Shown: piece after piece, positions 50,323 through 59,787 of the stretch
Layout: each line of letters begins with the position of its first letter
Position numbering within the stretch: position 1 is the first letter of the stretch
Position numbers and translations under genes: made by a program
The notes under the pieces: model-generated
Told to the model about the DNA's origin: nothing
The model's input: the letters and a program-made list of their open reading frames with translations, nothing else
Database searches by the model: none
NCBI GenBank assembly: GCA_902765225.1
Contig: CACWYV010000003.1
Span: forward strand, 124,001-188,000
Length of the DNA stretch: 64,000 nucleotides
Reading direction: 5' to 3'
DNA from: Candidatus Avelusimicrobium intestinale
GTDB lineage: Bacteria; Elusimicrobiota; Elusimicrobia; Elusimicrobiales; Elusimicrobiaceae

Positions 50323-51357
50323 ATGAAAATGGATTTTAATACGCTTAAAGATTTGACGAATTTGGCCGGGGTTTCCGGCCGGGAATCCCCGGTGCGGGAC
50401 TATTTAATTAAACTCCTTACCCCGCATGCGGACGAAATCCGTACGGATGTACTTGGCAATTTGATTGTATATAAAAAAGGTTCTTCGGACAAAAATTTAC
50501 TGTTGTGTGCCCACATGGACGAGGTAGGGTTGATGGTCCGTTATGTGGATGACCGCGGATTTCTCTATTTTGTAACTGTCGGCGGTATTGATCCGCGCAC
50601 GTTACTAGCGCAGCGGGTGCGCGTGCAAACGAAAAAAGGCCCGATTCTAGGCGTAATCGGCACAAAACCGGCTCATATCACCACGGAAGCCGATCGTGCC
50701 AAGGCCGTTCCGCTCAGTGACCTTTATATTGATACCGGGCTTCCCGCCGGTAAAGTGCAGGAGTGGGTAGAACCCGGCGATTCGGTGGTATTAGACCGCA
50801 GTTATGAAGAATTTGGTGATGGACGTATTTGTGCCAAGGCATTAGACGACCGGGCGGGTGTGTTTGTGCTCGCGGAATTGGTGCGTACGATCAAAAATCC
50901 GTTCTACAATATATATGCCGTATTTACGGTACAGGAAGAAGTGGGGTTGCGCGGGGCTACTACTGCGGCTTTTGGCATTGAGGCCGATTTGGGTTTTGCC
51001 TTGGATTCCACGGGTGCGGCCGATATTCCCGGTTGTTCTGCCCCCAATTATATTGTCAGTGTCGGTGGCGGAGTGGGTGTGTCAGTTATTGACGGCCGTA
51101 CTATTACTCCCGATTGGTTATTTGAAGGACTTAAAGACATTTGCCGCAAAGAGAAAATCAACTGGCAGGTGCGTTGTGCTCCGCGTGGCGGCAATGATGC
51201 GGGAGTTATCCATTTATCCAAAACGGGCATTCCGGCGTGTGCATTATCGTTGGCGGCGCGCAATATTCACTCGTGTGTGGAAGTCTCTGCCAAGGCAGAT
51301 ATAGAAGCAATGTTCCAACTGGTTTCGTACGTGGCTCAACACGGGATTGTCCATTAG
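50323..51357 (+). CDS. M42 family metalloaminopeptidase
   Basis: 344 residues. Co-catalytic metal site: LLCAHMDEVGLMV (His, Asp), KALDDRAGVFVL (bridging Asp), TVQEEVGLRGA (Glu-Glu), FALDSTGAAD and the terminal NIHSCVEVS (His). Members form tetrahedral dodecamers that degrade peptides released by the proteasome or other proteases. RBS AAGGAGG. The transketolase-like gene starts 18 bases after the stop. Confidence 0.93.
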   Translation: MKMDFNTLKDLTNLAGVSGRESPVRDYLIKLLTPHADEIRTDVLGNLIVYKKGSSDKNLLLCAHMDEVGLMVRYVDDRGFLYFVTVGGIDPRTLLAQRVRVQTKKGPILGVIGTKPAHITTEADRAKAVPLSDLYIDTGLPAGKVQEWVEPGDSVVLDRSYEEFGDGRICAKALDDRAGVFVLAELVRTIKNPFYNIYAVFTVQEEVGLRGATTAAFGIEADLGFALDSTGAADIPGCSAPNYIVSVGGGVGVSVIDGRTITPDWLFEGLKDICRKEKINWQVRCAPRGGNDAGVIHLSKTGIPACALSLAARNIHSCVEVSAKADIEAMFQLVSYVAQHGIVH

Positions 51358-51375
51358 CAAGGAGTTCCTTTACCT

Positions 51376-53727
51376 ATGCGGCAAACGATGTTCGGTAATA
51401 AGCGTGCTATCTATGTGGATGTGACTCACTATGCCCGTCGGGCCCGTTATGCCTTGGGGGGGCGTGAGGCGGCTTTGTTGGAAAAATTGGATGTGGTGTA
51501 TCGGACGTTGGTAGCTTTGCTGTATAATTATGTGCCTACATCCGGGCATCCGGGAGGAAGTATTTCTTGTGGGCGCATTGCGGAGCATTTACTGCTGAAG
51601 GAAATGGCCTATGATTTACGGCATCCGTTAACGGACGAGGCCGATATAATTTCGTATGCGGCCGGACATAAAGCGTTGGGATTGTATGCCCTGTGGGCAC
51701 TTCGTAATGAGTGTGCGCGCATTGCAGCTCCTGCGTTGTTACCGGCGAAAAGGGAACAACAATTGCGTTTGGAAGATTTGCTCGGCTTTCGGCGCAACGC
51801 GGCGCAGGATACGCCGCTGTTTAAGAAATTAGGCGTTAAGCCGCTCGGCGGGCACCCGGAGCCGATTGTTCCGTTTGTCCGTACGTCTACAGGTGCAAGC
51901 GGCGTGGGGGATGGTTCGGCTGTGGGGCTGGCCTTGGCTGCTGCCGACGCCTATGGGGAAAAATGCCCTTTTGTCCACGTGATTGAAGGAGAGGGGGGGC
52001 TGACAGCCGGGCGAGTCAGCGAGGCCGTCTCCGTGGCGGCTACGGCCCAGTTAAAGAATTTGGTGTTCCACTTAGATTGGAACGGGGCTTCTATTGAAAG
52101 CGACCGCGTTACGTCGGATGGTTCCCACCCCGGCGATTATGTACAGTGGAATCCGTGTGAATTTTTCCGCACCCACGATTGTAACGTGTTGTATGTGCCA
52201 AACGGACACAATTTTTTTCAAATCCACATCGCCCAGCAATTGGCGACGGATTTGCCTAATCATCAACCTACTGCCATTGTCTACCGAACGGTGAAAGGGT
52301 GGAAATACGGCATAGAGGGAAAGAAATCTCACGGGGCCGGTCATAAATTCGCTTCCCAAGGGTTTTACGAGTCGTTGGCGGAATTTGAAAAAATTTTTAA
52401 GGTATCGTTTCCGCGTTTTGAGGGGGAACAGACCCCGATCACCGTGGAACGGTATTTCTGGGACAGTTTGTTGGTCATCCGCCAAGCATTAGAAAAAGAA
52501 AAACAAACAGCCAAATTTGTGGCCAATTTGCTGACTGCGCGGCAACGTGCGCTCCGGAAAGCCAAACGAAATTTACGCAAGGGGCTTGGTAATAGCCAAT
52601 CGTTGTATACCAGATTTTCACCGGAAAAAGTGCCGGCGGAATTTGCCTTTAAACCCGGTACTGCTTACACCACCCGCGGCGTATTGGGAGAGGTGTTGGG
52701 GTATTTAAATAAAAAGACGAACGGCACGTTGTTAGTGGGTTCGGCCGATTTGTACGGTTCAACCGGGGCCGCGGCTGTGGCAAAGGATTTCCCGGCAGGG
52801 AACTTTAATGCGGTTACCAATCCGGATTCGCGCCGGATTGCCATGGGTGGAATTTGCGAAGATGGCATGGCGGCGGTTTGCAGCGGGATTTCTTCCTTTG
52901 GCAAACACGTGGCGGTGAGTGCATCCTATGGGGCGTTCGTAGCGTTTGAACATGTGGCTGCACGACTACACGCCATTGGCGTGCAGGCGGCCCGTCAAAT
53001 TGGGCTCAACCCCAATACGCTCGTATTATTTAACGGCCACGCCAGTTTGCCGACGGGAGAGGATGGCCCGACGCACGCCGACCCGCAATCGTTGCAACTT
53101 TTACAGGATAACTTTCCGGCCGGTATGTGCATTACGGCTACGCCGTTGGAAGTGGATGAAATTTGGCCGCTTGTTGTTCACTCTTTTGCACAGCGTCCGG
53201 CGGTGTTCGCTCCGTTTGTTATTCGTCCCGGAGCGGTATTTATGGATCGCAAGGCCTTGGGGATAGAGCCGGCGGCCAACGCGGTAAATGGGCTTTATTA
53301 TTTACACCGTGCGAAGGGACAAGCGGACGGCACGGTGTTCGTGCAAGGGGCCGGTGTAGGGCGTATCGTGGTGGAGCAAGTGTTACCTGTATTGGGAAAA
53401 TATCACCTCAACATCAACGTGGTATATATCACCAGCCGGGAATTATTTGAAGCCTTGCCCGAGGAAAAACAGGAAAAACTATTGCCGCTTGCCTTGCGTC
53501 AAACGGCAATGGGTATTACCGATTTTACACGCCCAACGATGGATGCTTGGCTGCTCAGCCAAGCAGGGCGCAGTCATACGCTTTACCCGCACCGCGGCGG
53601 TGCCTTTTTAGGCAGTGCCCGCGCGGATAAATTGTACGCAGAGGCGGGAATGTCCGGCGCGGATATTTTGGCCGAAGTGCGGGCGTATGTCAACCATTTA
53701 AAACAGAAAAAATCGCATTGGCAGTAA
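51376..53727 (+). CDS. Transketolase-like thiamine-diphosphate enzyme
   Basis: 783 residues, longer than classical transketolase (about 660). N-terminal cues: YVPTSGHPGGSIS, ISYAAGHKALGLYALWAL, RTSTGASGVGDGSAVGLALA. The TPP/Mg motif reads EGEGGLTAGRVSEA ... DWNGASIESD, with GEGG where GDGE/GDGD is normal. The pyrimidine half has ICEDGMAAVCSGISSFG, GEDGPTHADPQS and a C-terminal domain. About 90 extra residues lie between halves (about 330-420), rich in Lys and Arg. Probably transfers two-carbon units in the pentose phosphate pathway, but divergent enough that a special substrate is possible. Confidence 0.8.
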   Translation: MRQTMFGNKRAIYVDVTHYARRARYALGGREAALLEKLDVVYRTLVALLYNYVPTSGHPGGSISCGRIAEHLLLKEMAYDLRHPLTDEADIISYAAGHKALGLYALWALRNECARIAAPALLPAKREQQLRLEDLLGFRRNAAQDTPLFKKLGVKPLGGHPEPIVPFVRTSTGASGVGDGSAVGLALAAADAYGEKCPFVHVIEGEGGLTAGRVSEAVSVAATAQLKNLVFHLDWNGASIESDRVTSDGSHPGDYVQWNPCEFFRTHDCNVLYVPNGHNFFQIHIAQQLATDLPNHQPTAIVYRTVKGWKYGIEGKKSHGAGHKFASQGFYESLAEFEKIFKVSFPRFEGEQTPITVERYFWDSLLVIRQALEKEKQTAKFVANLLTARQRALRKAKRNLRKGLGNSQSLYTRFSPEKVPAEFAFKPGTAYTTRGVLGEVLGYLNKKTNGTLLVGSADLYGSTGAAAVAKDFPAGNFNAVTNPDSRRIAMGGICEDGMAAVCSGISSFGKHVAVSASYGAFVAFEHVAARLHAIGVQAARQIGLNPNTLVLFNGHASLPTGEDGPTHADPQSLQLLQDNFPAGMCITATPLEVDEIWPLVVHSFAQRPAVFAPFVIRPGAVFMDRKALGIEPAANAVNGLYYLHRAKGQADGTVFVQGAGVGRIVVEQVLPVLGKYHLNINVVYITSRELFEALPEEKQEKLLPLALRQTAMGITDFTRPTMDAWLLSQAGRSHTLYPHRGGAFLGSARADKLYAEAGMSGADILAEVRAYVNHLKQKKSHWQ

Positions 53728-53739
53728 GAGGAGGAAAGC

Positions 53740-54168
53740 ATGGCTGAAGAAAAACCTTATTTAACGGGAAGAACATACTTGTTTAAATTACCTAAGGGCA
53801 AGGATCTGTTGGAATCGTTGGCGGATTTCTGCCATGACAATCAAGTTAAATGCGGGATTGTCAGTGCCGTCGGGTCGGTTTCCAATGCCACCTTGGGCTA
53901 CTACGACCAAGCCAAAAAGAAATACGATAAGAAAATTATCAACGAACCGCTGGAGTTATTGAACTTGACGGGAAATATCAGTATTCAGGATAACCGCCCC
54001 ATGGTTCATGCCCACGCTACTTTAGCGGATAAAGAATATCAGGTTATCGGCGGTCATTTAATGCCGGGTACCAAAATTTATATCTGCGAAGCATATGTAC
54101 AAGAAATCGTCGGCGAGCCGAAAGTGCGTCGCAGCGACAAAGTGACAAAATTAGCCCTTTGGGGTTAA
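53740..54168 (+). CDS. DUF296/PPC-domain protein
   Basis: 142 residues; the plants-and-prokaryotes-conserved domain fills the whole protein: KGKDLLESLADFC, CGIVSAVGSVSNATLGYYD, LELLNLTGNIS, MVHAHATLADKEYQVIGGHL. Bacterial members are homotrimeric and of unclear function, some with DNA or metal binding; the two histidines in HAHATL are the likely metal ligands. It starts 12 bases after the transketolase-like stop and ends at a terminator. Confidence 0.88.
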   Translation: MAEEKPYLTGRTYLFKLPKGKDLLESLADFCHDNQVKCGIVSAVGSVSNATLGYYDQAKKKYDKKIINEPLELLNLTGNISIQDNRPMVHAHATLADKEYQVIGGHLMPGTKIYICEAYVQEIVGEPKVRRSDKVTKLALWG

Positions 54169-54203
54169 TGATGGCGGATTTTAAACCGCTTTAATTTACC
54201 AAG

Positions 54204-54228
54204 AATCCCCCGGTGTGCGGGGGATTTT
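54204..54228 (+). terminator. Terminator after the DUF296 gene
   Basis: Stem AATCCCCCG (54204-54212) with CGGGGGATT (54218-54226), loop GTGTG, then a short T run. Confidence 0.85.
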
Positions 54229-54248
54229 CGGTTAGAAGGGGAAACAGA

Positions 54249-55217
54249 ATGACGAATAATTGTGAGATTAACGACCGCAAAGTGGCTATTATTGGTTGCG
54301 GATTTGTGGGAGCGGCTACGGCGTTTGCTCTCATGCAAAGCGGGCTGTTTAGCGAAATGGTACTGCTAGACGCAGACAAAGAGCGGGCCGAGGGGGAAGC
54401 CATGGATATCTCCCACGGTGAGGCCTATGCCCGTCCTATGAAAATTTATGCCGGCACATATGATGATATCGCGGATGCCGCACTGGTGATTATTACGGCG
54501 GGGGCCAACCAAAAACCGGGAGAAACACGTTTGGATTTGGTACAAAAGAACGTAGGTATCTTTAAAACAATTCTTCCGCAACTGAAACAACGTAATTACC
54601 GGGGTATTTTGCTGGTAGTGGCCAATCCGGTAGATATTCTGACGTACACGGCAGTTAAATTAAGCGGTTTGCCGGAAAACCGCGTACTGGGTTCCGGCAC
54701 GGTGTTGGATACGGCGCGTTTTCGCGAAAATTTGGGTAATCATTTGGGGGTGGACAGCCGCAGCGTGCACGCATTTATTATCGGTGAACACGGCGACAGC
54801 GAAATTGCCGTTTGGAGTACCGCTAACGTAGCCGGAGTACCGATACATAAATTTTGCAGTATGCGTGGGTTTCACAACCATGAAGAACAAATGGAGCGCA
54901 TAGCGCGGGAAGTAAAGCAAAGCGCGTACGAAATCATCCGGCGTAAAAAAGCCACGTATTTTGGAATTGCCATGGCGGTTAAACGCATTTGCGAAGCAAT
55001 TGTGCGGGATGAAAAATCGGTATTGCCTGTGTCCAATATGATGCACGGGGCATATGGAATTAGCGACATCACGCTCAGTATGCCCGCTGTAGTGGGCAAG
55101 AACGGAGTGGAAATCCAGGTTCCTGTTTCACTAGACGGAAACGAAGCCTTGGCGCTGAAAGAATCGGCCGATATACTTAAAAAAATTGCGCGCGAAATAA
55201 AAGCGGCGGAGTTATAA
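54249..55217 (+). CDS. ldh: L-lactate dehydrogenase
   Basis: Reduces pyruvate to L-lactate with NADH. 322 residues from ATG 54249 (AAGGGGAAACAG upstream). Rossmann motif VAIIGCGFVGAATAFAL, specificity loop GANQKPGETRLDL with Gln, which marks lactate rather than malate dehydrogenase, substrate Arg in DTARFRENLG and catalytic His in IGEHGDSEIAVWS. Overlaps the convergent mutY by six bases. Regenerates NAD in fermentation. Confidence 0.95.
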   Translation: MTNNCEINDRKVAIIGCGFVGAATAFALMQSGLFSEMVLLDADKERAEGEAMDISHGEAYARPMKIYAGTYDDIADAALVIITAGANQKPGETRLDLVQKNVGIFKTILPQLKQRNYRGILLVVANPVDILTYTAVKLSGLPENRVLGSGTVLDTARFRENLGNHLGVDSRSVHAFIIGEHGDSEIAVWSTANVAGVPIHKFCSMRGFHNHEEQMERIAREVKQSAYEIIRRKKATYFGIAMAVKRICEAIVRDEKSVLPVSNMMHGAYGISDITLSMPAVVGKNGVEIQVPVSLDGNEALALKESADILKKIAREIKAAEL

Positions 55218-56234
55218 AGACTCTTGTTCCAACAGCTTTTGGACTAGGCGCGGTACGGCGTATCTTTCCAGCGCAGACTTTTTGACGCGGATAAATTCCG
55301 TCGGGCATTTGGCGGAGGGGGGAAGTTTCACCGTGTATAATTGCGCCCAAATCACACGGTGGGATAGGACGTGTTTGAGCGGTTTACCCACAGGGTGCAA
55401 CTTTGCGCGACCGCACCAGGCAGGGGATTTTTTTAGCGGATCGTTTGTATCCGTTTCTACCAAGGGTAATTCATAGAGGTTTTGCCAAATATCGCCCGCC
55501 CCGCGCTTGTGCAGCCATACAAAACGGCCTTGTTCTACGTATATGTAATGAAAAAACCGTTCCGTTATTTTTGTCTTTTGTACTTTAACGGGTAATTTCC
55601 CTATGCGGTTTTCCCGTCTGGCCACGCATGTTTTTGCCAGCGGACAATCCTGGCACCGGGGGGCTTGCGGTGTGCAAACCAGGGCTCCAAAATCCATCAG
55701 GGCTTGGTTGTAATCTCCGGGACGTTTTTTATCTAATAATTTTTGGGCCCGGGCGGTAAATTCTTTTTTCCCCGTTGTAGTGTCTATGGGGGTTTCTATC
55801 CCGAACACGCGCGCAAGTACGCGGTACACGTTCCCGTCCACCACGGCGTAAGGCATATTATATGCCATGGAACATATGGCAGCGGCGGTATAGTCGCCCA
55901 CGCCTTTGAGGGCGCGCACGCCGTCGTACGTAGTAGGGAATTGCCCGTTCATACTTTTGGCAGCTGCGTGCAAATTGCGTGCGCGGGAGTAATATCCTAA
56001 TCCCTGCCACAATTTTAATACTTCATCCTCGTCGGCTTGTGCCAGAGCGGCGGGGGTGGGGAAACGGCGGGCAAATTTTTCGTAATAGGCCAGCCCCTGT
56101 GTAATGCGTGTTTGTTGAAAAATAATTTCAGACAGCCAAATTAAATACGCGTTATGTGTATCGCGGAAAGGGAGCGACCGCTTGTGCGTTTGGTACCACG
56201 AGAGTAGCGTGGCGGAGAATGAAAAATTAGCCAT
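55212..56234 (-). CDS. mutY: A/G-specific adenine glycosylase
   Basis: Removes adenine mispaired with 8-oxoguanine. 340 residues. Catalytic Glu in WLSEIIFQQTRIT, helix-hairpin-helix LKGVGDYTAAAICS with catalytic Asp in YAVVDGNVYRVL, [4Fe-4S] cysteines in C-x6-C-x2-C-x5-C (CTPQAPRCQDCPLAKTC) and the MutT-like recognition domain at the C terminus (FVWLHKRGAGDIW). Converges with ldh. Confidence 0.95.
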   Translation of the reverse strand: MANFSFSATLLSWYQTHKRSLPFRDTHNAYLIWLSEIIFQQTRITQGLAYYEKFARRFPTPAALAQADEDEVLKLWQGLGYYSRARNLHAAAKSMNGQFPTTYDGVRALKGVGDYTAAAICSMAYNMPYAVVDGNVYRVLARVFGIETPIDTTTGKKEFTARAQKLLDKKRPGDYNQALMDFGALVCTPQAPRCQDCPLAKTCVARRENRIGKLPVKVQKTKITERFFHYIYVEQGRFVWLHKRGAGDIWQNLYELPLVETDTNDPLKKSPAWCGRAKLHPVGKPLKHVLSHRVIWAQLYTVKLPPSAKCPTEFIRVKKSALERYAVPRLVQKLLEQESL

Positions 56235-56289
56235 GACTCTATTCTACAATTTTACGCAAATTTCCGTCCAAATCTATGCCAAATTGATT

Positions 56290-56853
56290 TTATTGCGGGT
56301 GTTGCTGGCGGTATTGTTGCAGGTATTTGTTGATAATTTGCCAAAGTTTTTCGGGTGAAATCTCTAACTCGTCTGTTGAAATTGTGAAAGAAGTTCCGTT
56401 CCTTGTACAACTTTGAAAAAAATTACGAGAGTTTTCATCTCGTTGCTCATCTAGTGCTTTTCTTGTTTCCCAAAAATCAAGAGATAATGAAAACTTAAAT
56501 ACTCGCAGGTGTTGATAATGCACAATATAATGATGAGTCGGTATGCTTTTAACAGCGTACCATGGAAAAAAGGCATAGACAGAATTTTTCTGTTTAAATA
56601 CATAGATGCCCTTTTCATCTACAGACAATTTCTTATATGGTTTTTGTAAGAGAAGATATAAATAAAAACATGTCATCAACGAGAATGCCAAAAACCCTGT
56701 AAATGCATGACCGAGCTGATATCTAGTATAATCATCCGCATATTGAGAATAATGTAGGAAAAACAGTAAACAGTAAACGGCTAGACCCATGCATATCCAC
56801 AACGGCCACTTAAATTTGTGAGGTTGCGTATAAATAGTAACCGGTGGAAGCAT
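56290..56853 (-). CDS. Hypothetical membrane protein with PH-like domain
   Basis: 187 residues from the ATG at 56853 (MLPPVTIYTQPHKF), eleven bases after pyrH. Two hydrophobic helices (WICMGLAVYCLLFFLHY, AFTGFLAFSLMTCFYLYLLL) are followed by a beta-rich cytosolic domain that could be PH-like (LSVDEKGIYVFKQ, FFPWYAVKSIPTHHYIV). A+T-rich compared with its neighbours. Family not recognised. Confidence 0.6.
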   Translation of the reverse strand: MLPPVTIYTQPHKFKWPLWICMGLAVYCLLFFLHYSQYADDYTRYQLGHAFTGFLAFSLMTCFYLYLLLQKPYKKLSVDEKGIYVFKQKNSVYAFFPWYAVKSIPTHHYIVHYQHLRVFKFSLSLDFWETRKALDEQRDENSRNFFQSCTRNGTSFTISTDELEISPEKLWQIINKYLQQYRQQHPQ

Positions 56854-56864
56854 GGAGTCTATCC

Positions 56865-57584
56865 TTAGTAGATTACCGTACCGATTTCTTCGCCGCACAG
56901 AGCACGCTTGATGTTGCCCTTGATATGTAGATTAAAAACCTGCAGGGGAATTTGCTTTTCCATACACAACGCCAGGGCGGCGGTATCCATAAACCGGAGT
57001 TGCTTGGCAATAGCATCTGCGTAAGAGATTTTTTTAATGAGTTTAGCATCCGGGTTTTTGTGCGGGTCGCTATCGTACACGCCGTCCACCTGCGTGGCTT
57101 TTAGCAAAATATCGGCGTTGATTTCGGAAGCGCGAAGCGCGGCGGCACTGTCTGTGGTGAAGAACGGGTTGCCCGTACCACCCGCAAAAATGACAATGCG
57201 GCCTTTTTCCAAGTGCCGCAGGGCTTTACGGCGCACAAACGGTTCGGCCAATTGGTAAATGTTAATAGACGTCAATACACGCGTCGGAACGCCGGCATCT
57301 TCTATAGCGGATTGTAAGGCAATTGCGTTGATGACGGTGGCCAACATACCCATACTGTCCGAGTTAACGCGGTCAATCACGCCGCCTCCGTCGCGTACCC
57401 CGCGCCAAATGTTTCCGCCGCCGATCACAATGGTTAATTCACAATTGCTGTGTTGGTAAGCGTCGGCAATTTCCACCGCAATTTCTTTCAAAGATTGCGG
57501 ATGAATACCGCGGTGATTTTCTTTCATCAGGGCTTCGCCCGATAATTTCAATAACACGCGTTTTTTAGTGTGGCTGGGGGTCAT
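56865..57584 (-). CDS. pyrH: Uridylate kinase
   Basis: UMP to UDP; amino-acid-kinase fold. 239 residues. Motifs: LLKLSGEALMKENHRG, VIGGGNIWRGVRDGGGVIDRVNSDSMGMLATVINA, VIFAGGTGNPFFTTDSAAALRA and VDGVYDSDPHKNP. Lies in the usual bacterial order downstream of tsf, with a terminator between them. Confidence 0.97.
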   Translation of the reverse strand: MTPSHTKKRVLLKLSGEALMKENHRGIHPQSLKEIAVEIADAYQHSNCELTIVIGGGNIWRGVRDGGGVIDRVNSDSMGMLATVINAIALQSAIEDAGVPTRVLTSINIYQLAEPFVRRKALRHLEKGRIVIFAGGTGNPFFTTDSAAALRASEINADILLKATQVDGVYDSDPHKNPDAKLIKKISYADAIAKQLRFMDTAALALCMEKQIPLQVFNLHIKGNIKRALCGEEIGTVIY

Positions 57585-57667
57585 AATATTCTCCTAAAAG
57601 TATTTCTATTATTGTAGCACAAAATGAGCGGCTTTTCCGGGGTTTCTGTTGGCCGAACCGGGCATAA

Positions 57668-57693
57668 AAAAGCCCCTCTTGCGAGGGGCTTTT
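57668..57693 (-). terminator. Terminator after tsf
   Basis: Stem AAAAGCCCCTC (57668-57678) with GAGGGGCTTTT (57683-57693), loop TTGC. It separates tsf from pyrH. Confidence 0.92.
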
Positions 57694-57696
57694 AAA

Positions 57697-58518
57697 CTAG
57701 AAACGCACAAAGCGTACAACGCTAAGTTCGCAACCAAGTTTTTTAGATTCTTCCTTTAAGTAATCTGCCACGGTTTTTTTGTTATCTTTAATCGTGGGTT
57801 GCTCTAAAAGGCAGTTATCTTTAGCAAACTTTTTAACTTTGCCGGGAAGCATTTTTTCAATGGCTTCGGCCGGTTTGCCTTCGTTCTGCGCTTGGGTGCG
57901 GTAGATATCCAACTCGCGGTCAATGACCTCTTGTGGGATGTCTTTGGCATCTACCCAACCGCTTTGCATTCCGACGGTGTGCATAGCGAGCCCGCGGGCG
58001 ATTTCGGTCGCGGCGGCTTTATCGCAATTGCCTTTGATGGCCAGTTCCAAAATGGAAGCTTTTTTGTTATCCGAGTGAACGTAATATGCCATTACGGATC
58101 CTTCGGCCGGGGCCCAGTTATAGGCACCTTTTAAGGCCGTATTCTCGCCGAATTTCGGCGCGCGTTCGGTGATTTGGCCTTTGATGTGTTCATCGGTCAT
58201 GTAATCTACGCCCGGATGTTTGAGCACATATTCGGCCAGTTCATCGGCTAATTTGATAAAGTCATCTGTTTTGGCCACAAAGTCGGTTTCGCAACCGAGG
58301 TAAGCCATTGCAATGTTTTTGCCGTCCGTTTTGACGCTCACGCGGCCTTCTTTCGTGTCGCGGTCGGCGCGTTTAGCCATGGCGGCCAGGCCTTTTTTGC
58401 GCAGATAAACAACGGCCTGTTCCATGTCGTTGTTGCATTCCATGAGGGCTTTTTTGCAATCCATCATGCCTGCGCCGGTTTTTTCTCTTAAGTTTTTAAT
58501 ATCGTCCATTAAAGACAT
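57697..58518 (-). CDS. tsf: Elongation factor Ts
   Basis: Guanine-nucleotide exchange factor for EF-Tu. 273 residues. UBA-like N domain (IKNLREKTGAGMMDCKKALMECN), the core motif CETDFVAKTDDF that inserts into EF-Tu, and the coiled-coil and C-terminal domain (CDKAAATEIARGLAMHTVGM, LLEQPTIKDNKKTVADYL). Second gene of the rpsB-tsf operon; a strong intercistronic hairpin lies just upstream. Confidence 0.97.
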   Translation of the reverse strand: MSLMDDIKNLREKTGAGMMDCKKALMECNNDMEQAVVYLRKKGLAAMAKRADRDTKEGRVSVKTDGKNIAMAYLGCETDFVAKTDDFIKLADELAEYVLKHPGVDYMTDEHIKGQITERAPKFGENTALKGAYNWAPAEGSVMAYYVHSDNKKASILELAIKGNCDKAAATEIARGLAMHTVGMQSGWVDAKDIPQEVIDRELDIYRTQAQNEGKPAEAIEKMLPGKVKKFAKDNCLLEQPTIKDNKKTVADYLKEESKKLGCELSVVRFVRF

Positions 58519-58545
58519 GTTGTTTCTCCTAATCGGTAAACTGGG

Positions 58546-58573
58546 CGGGAAGTTCCCGCGGGGGAACTTCCCG
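58546..58573 (-). promoter_or_regulatory. Intercistronic hairpin between rpsB and tsf
   Basis: Perfect 12-bp stem (58546-58557 with 58562-58573) closed by four bases, with no T tract after it on the minus strand. Likely an RNA processing, stability or attenuation element rather than a full terminator. Confidence 0.65.
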
Positions 58574-58585
58574 GCGAAGCAAAAA

Positions 58586-59605
58586 CTAGTTGGCTTCTTC
58601 TGCGGTTGCTACTTCGGCAGTTGCTTCGGTTTCTTCTTTTTTGGCTTTCGGCTTAGCGGTTTTTTTGGCGGCCGGTTTTTTAGCGGTCGTCTTTTTGGCC
58701 GTAGTCCGTTTGGCTTTCGGTTTTTCCGCTTTGGCTTCTTCGGTTTCTTCGGCCGGTTGGGCGGATTCTTTTTCTTCCGCTACGGGTTCTTCCGTGATGG
58801 GGGCTTGCGCTTGTTCGGCGGGTTGTTCTTCTTTTTCAGCAGCCAACATGGCGCTTTCAAACGCTTGCGCCATCATCGGGTTTTCGGCAGCCGGAGCATC
58901 TGCTGCGGCTTTGTTGCCTTCGGCTTCGGCGCGGCCTTCCAAAATAGAATCGGCCATGGCTGCACAGAATAATTTAATAGAACGTGCAGCATCGTCGTTA
59001 CCGGGAACGGGCACGCTGATTAAATCCGGGTCGGCATTGGTATCGCAAACGGCCACAACCGGGATACCCAGTGCGTACGATTCGCGCACGGCTCCGGCGG
59101 TGTCTACCGGGTCAATCACAAATACCACATCCGGCAATGTTTTCATTTCGCGAATGCCACCGAGTAATTTTTGCAAGCGCAGCATTTCTTTGGTTAAGCG
59201 GCTGGCTTCTTTTTTGGAAATGGCTTTAAATACGCCGGAAGTTTCCCATTTTTCCAATTCGTTTAACCGTTCTACCGATTTCTTAACGGTTTGAAAGTTG
59301 GTCAGCGTTCCGCCGAGCCATTTTTCATGAATGCAATAGGCTCCGCAGCGGGCCGCTTCGGTTTGAATAGCCTCTTGGGCTTGTTTCTTTGTGCCGACGA
59401 ACAAAAATTTGGCGCCTTTTTTGCTTTCTTCTTTTACAAACGCGCACGCTTTCTTCAGTTCTTTGGCTGTTTTTTGTAAGTCTAAGATATGGACGCCGTT
59501 TCTTTCTCCAAAAATAAAGCGTCCCATTTTCGGATTCCAGCGGGAAGTTTGGTGGCCAAAATGCACGCCGGCTTCCAGCATGGCTTTCATGGATACATTA
59601 CTCAT
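58586..59605 (-). CDS. rpsB: 30S ribosomal protein S2 with long lysine-rich tail
   Basis: Residues 1 to about 240 are canonical S2 ([63 protein letters not shown]). The usual protein stops at about 240-260; this one continues with an acidic Ala/Glu stretch and then a Lys/Ala/Thr-rich tail ([19 protein letters not shown]) to residue 339. The tail resembles the H1-like protein at 22274 and should be disordered on the ribosome surface. First gene of the operon, with a structured leader. Confidence 0.96.
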   Translation of the reverse strand: MSNVSMKAMLEAGVHFGHQTSRWNPKMGRFIFGERNGVHILDLQKTAKELKKACAFVKEESKKGAKFLFVGTKKQAQEAIQTEAARCGAYCIHEKWLGGTLTNFQTVKKSVERLNELEKWETSGVFKAISKKEASRLTKEMLRLQKLLGGIREMKTLPDVVFVIDPVDTAGAVRESYALGIPVVAVCDTNADPDLISVPVPGNDDAARSIKLFCAAMADSILEGRAEAEGNKAAADAPAAENPMMAQAFESAMLAAEKEEQPAEQAQAPITEEPVAEEKESAQPAEETEEAKAEKPKAKRTTAKKTTAKKPAAKKTAKPKAKKEETEATAEVATAEEAN

Positions 59606-59765
59606 TATTTTATTCTCCTGTGGTTTGCGCCTAAATTAAGGTAGAGGATACCTCGGTGGCGTTTACCTGGGTGATGTCGGAACGGGCTTTGATTTACAAA
59701 CTTTGGGCGCCCTTCCGCTCAAATTCACCCAGATACATTATATATAACTTAAAGCAAACGGACAA
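59606..59765 (-). promoter_or_regulatory. rpsB promoter and structured leader
   Basis: On the minus strand: -35 TTGTCC (59765-59760), 17-bp spacer, -10 TATAAT (59742-59737). Transcription would begin about 59731, so the leader starts with CTGGGTGA (59732-59725), which pairs with TCACCCAG (59674-59667). A 5'-terminal hairpin enclosing some 50 bases is therefore likely, with AGGAGAAT as the ribosome site further on. S2 autoregulation through such a leader is known in other bacteria; here it is inferred. Confidence 0.6.
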
Positions 59766-59787
59766 CTTGTTTTTCGCACGGGAGGGA

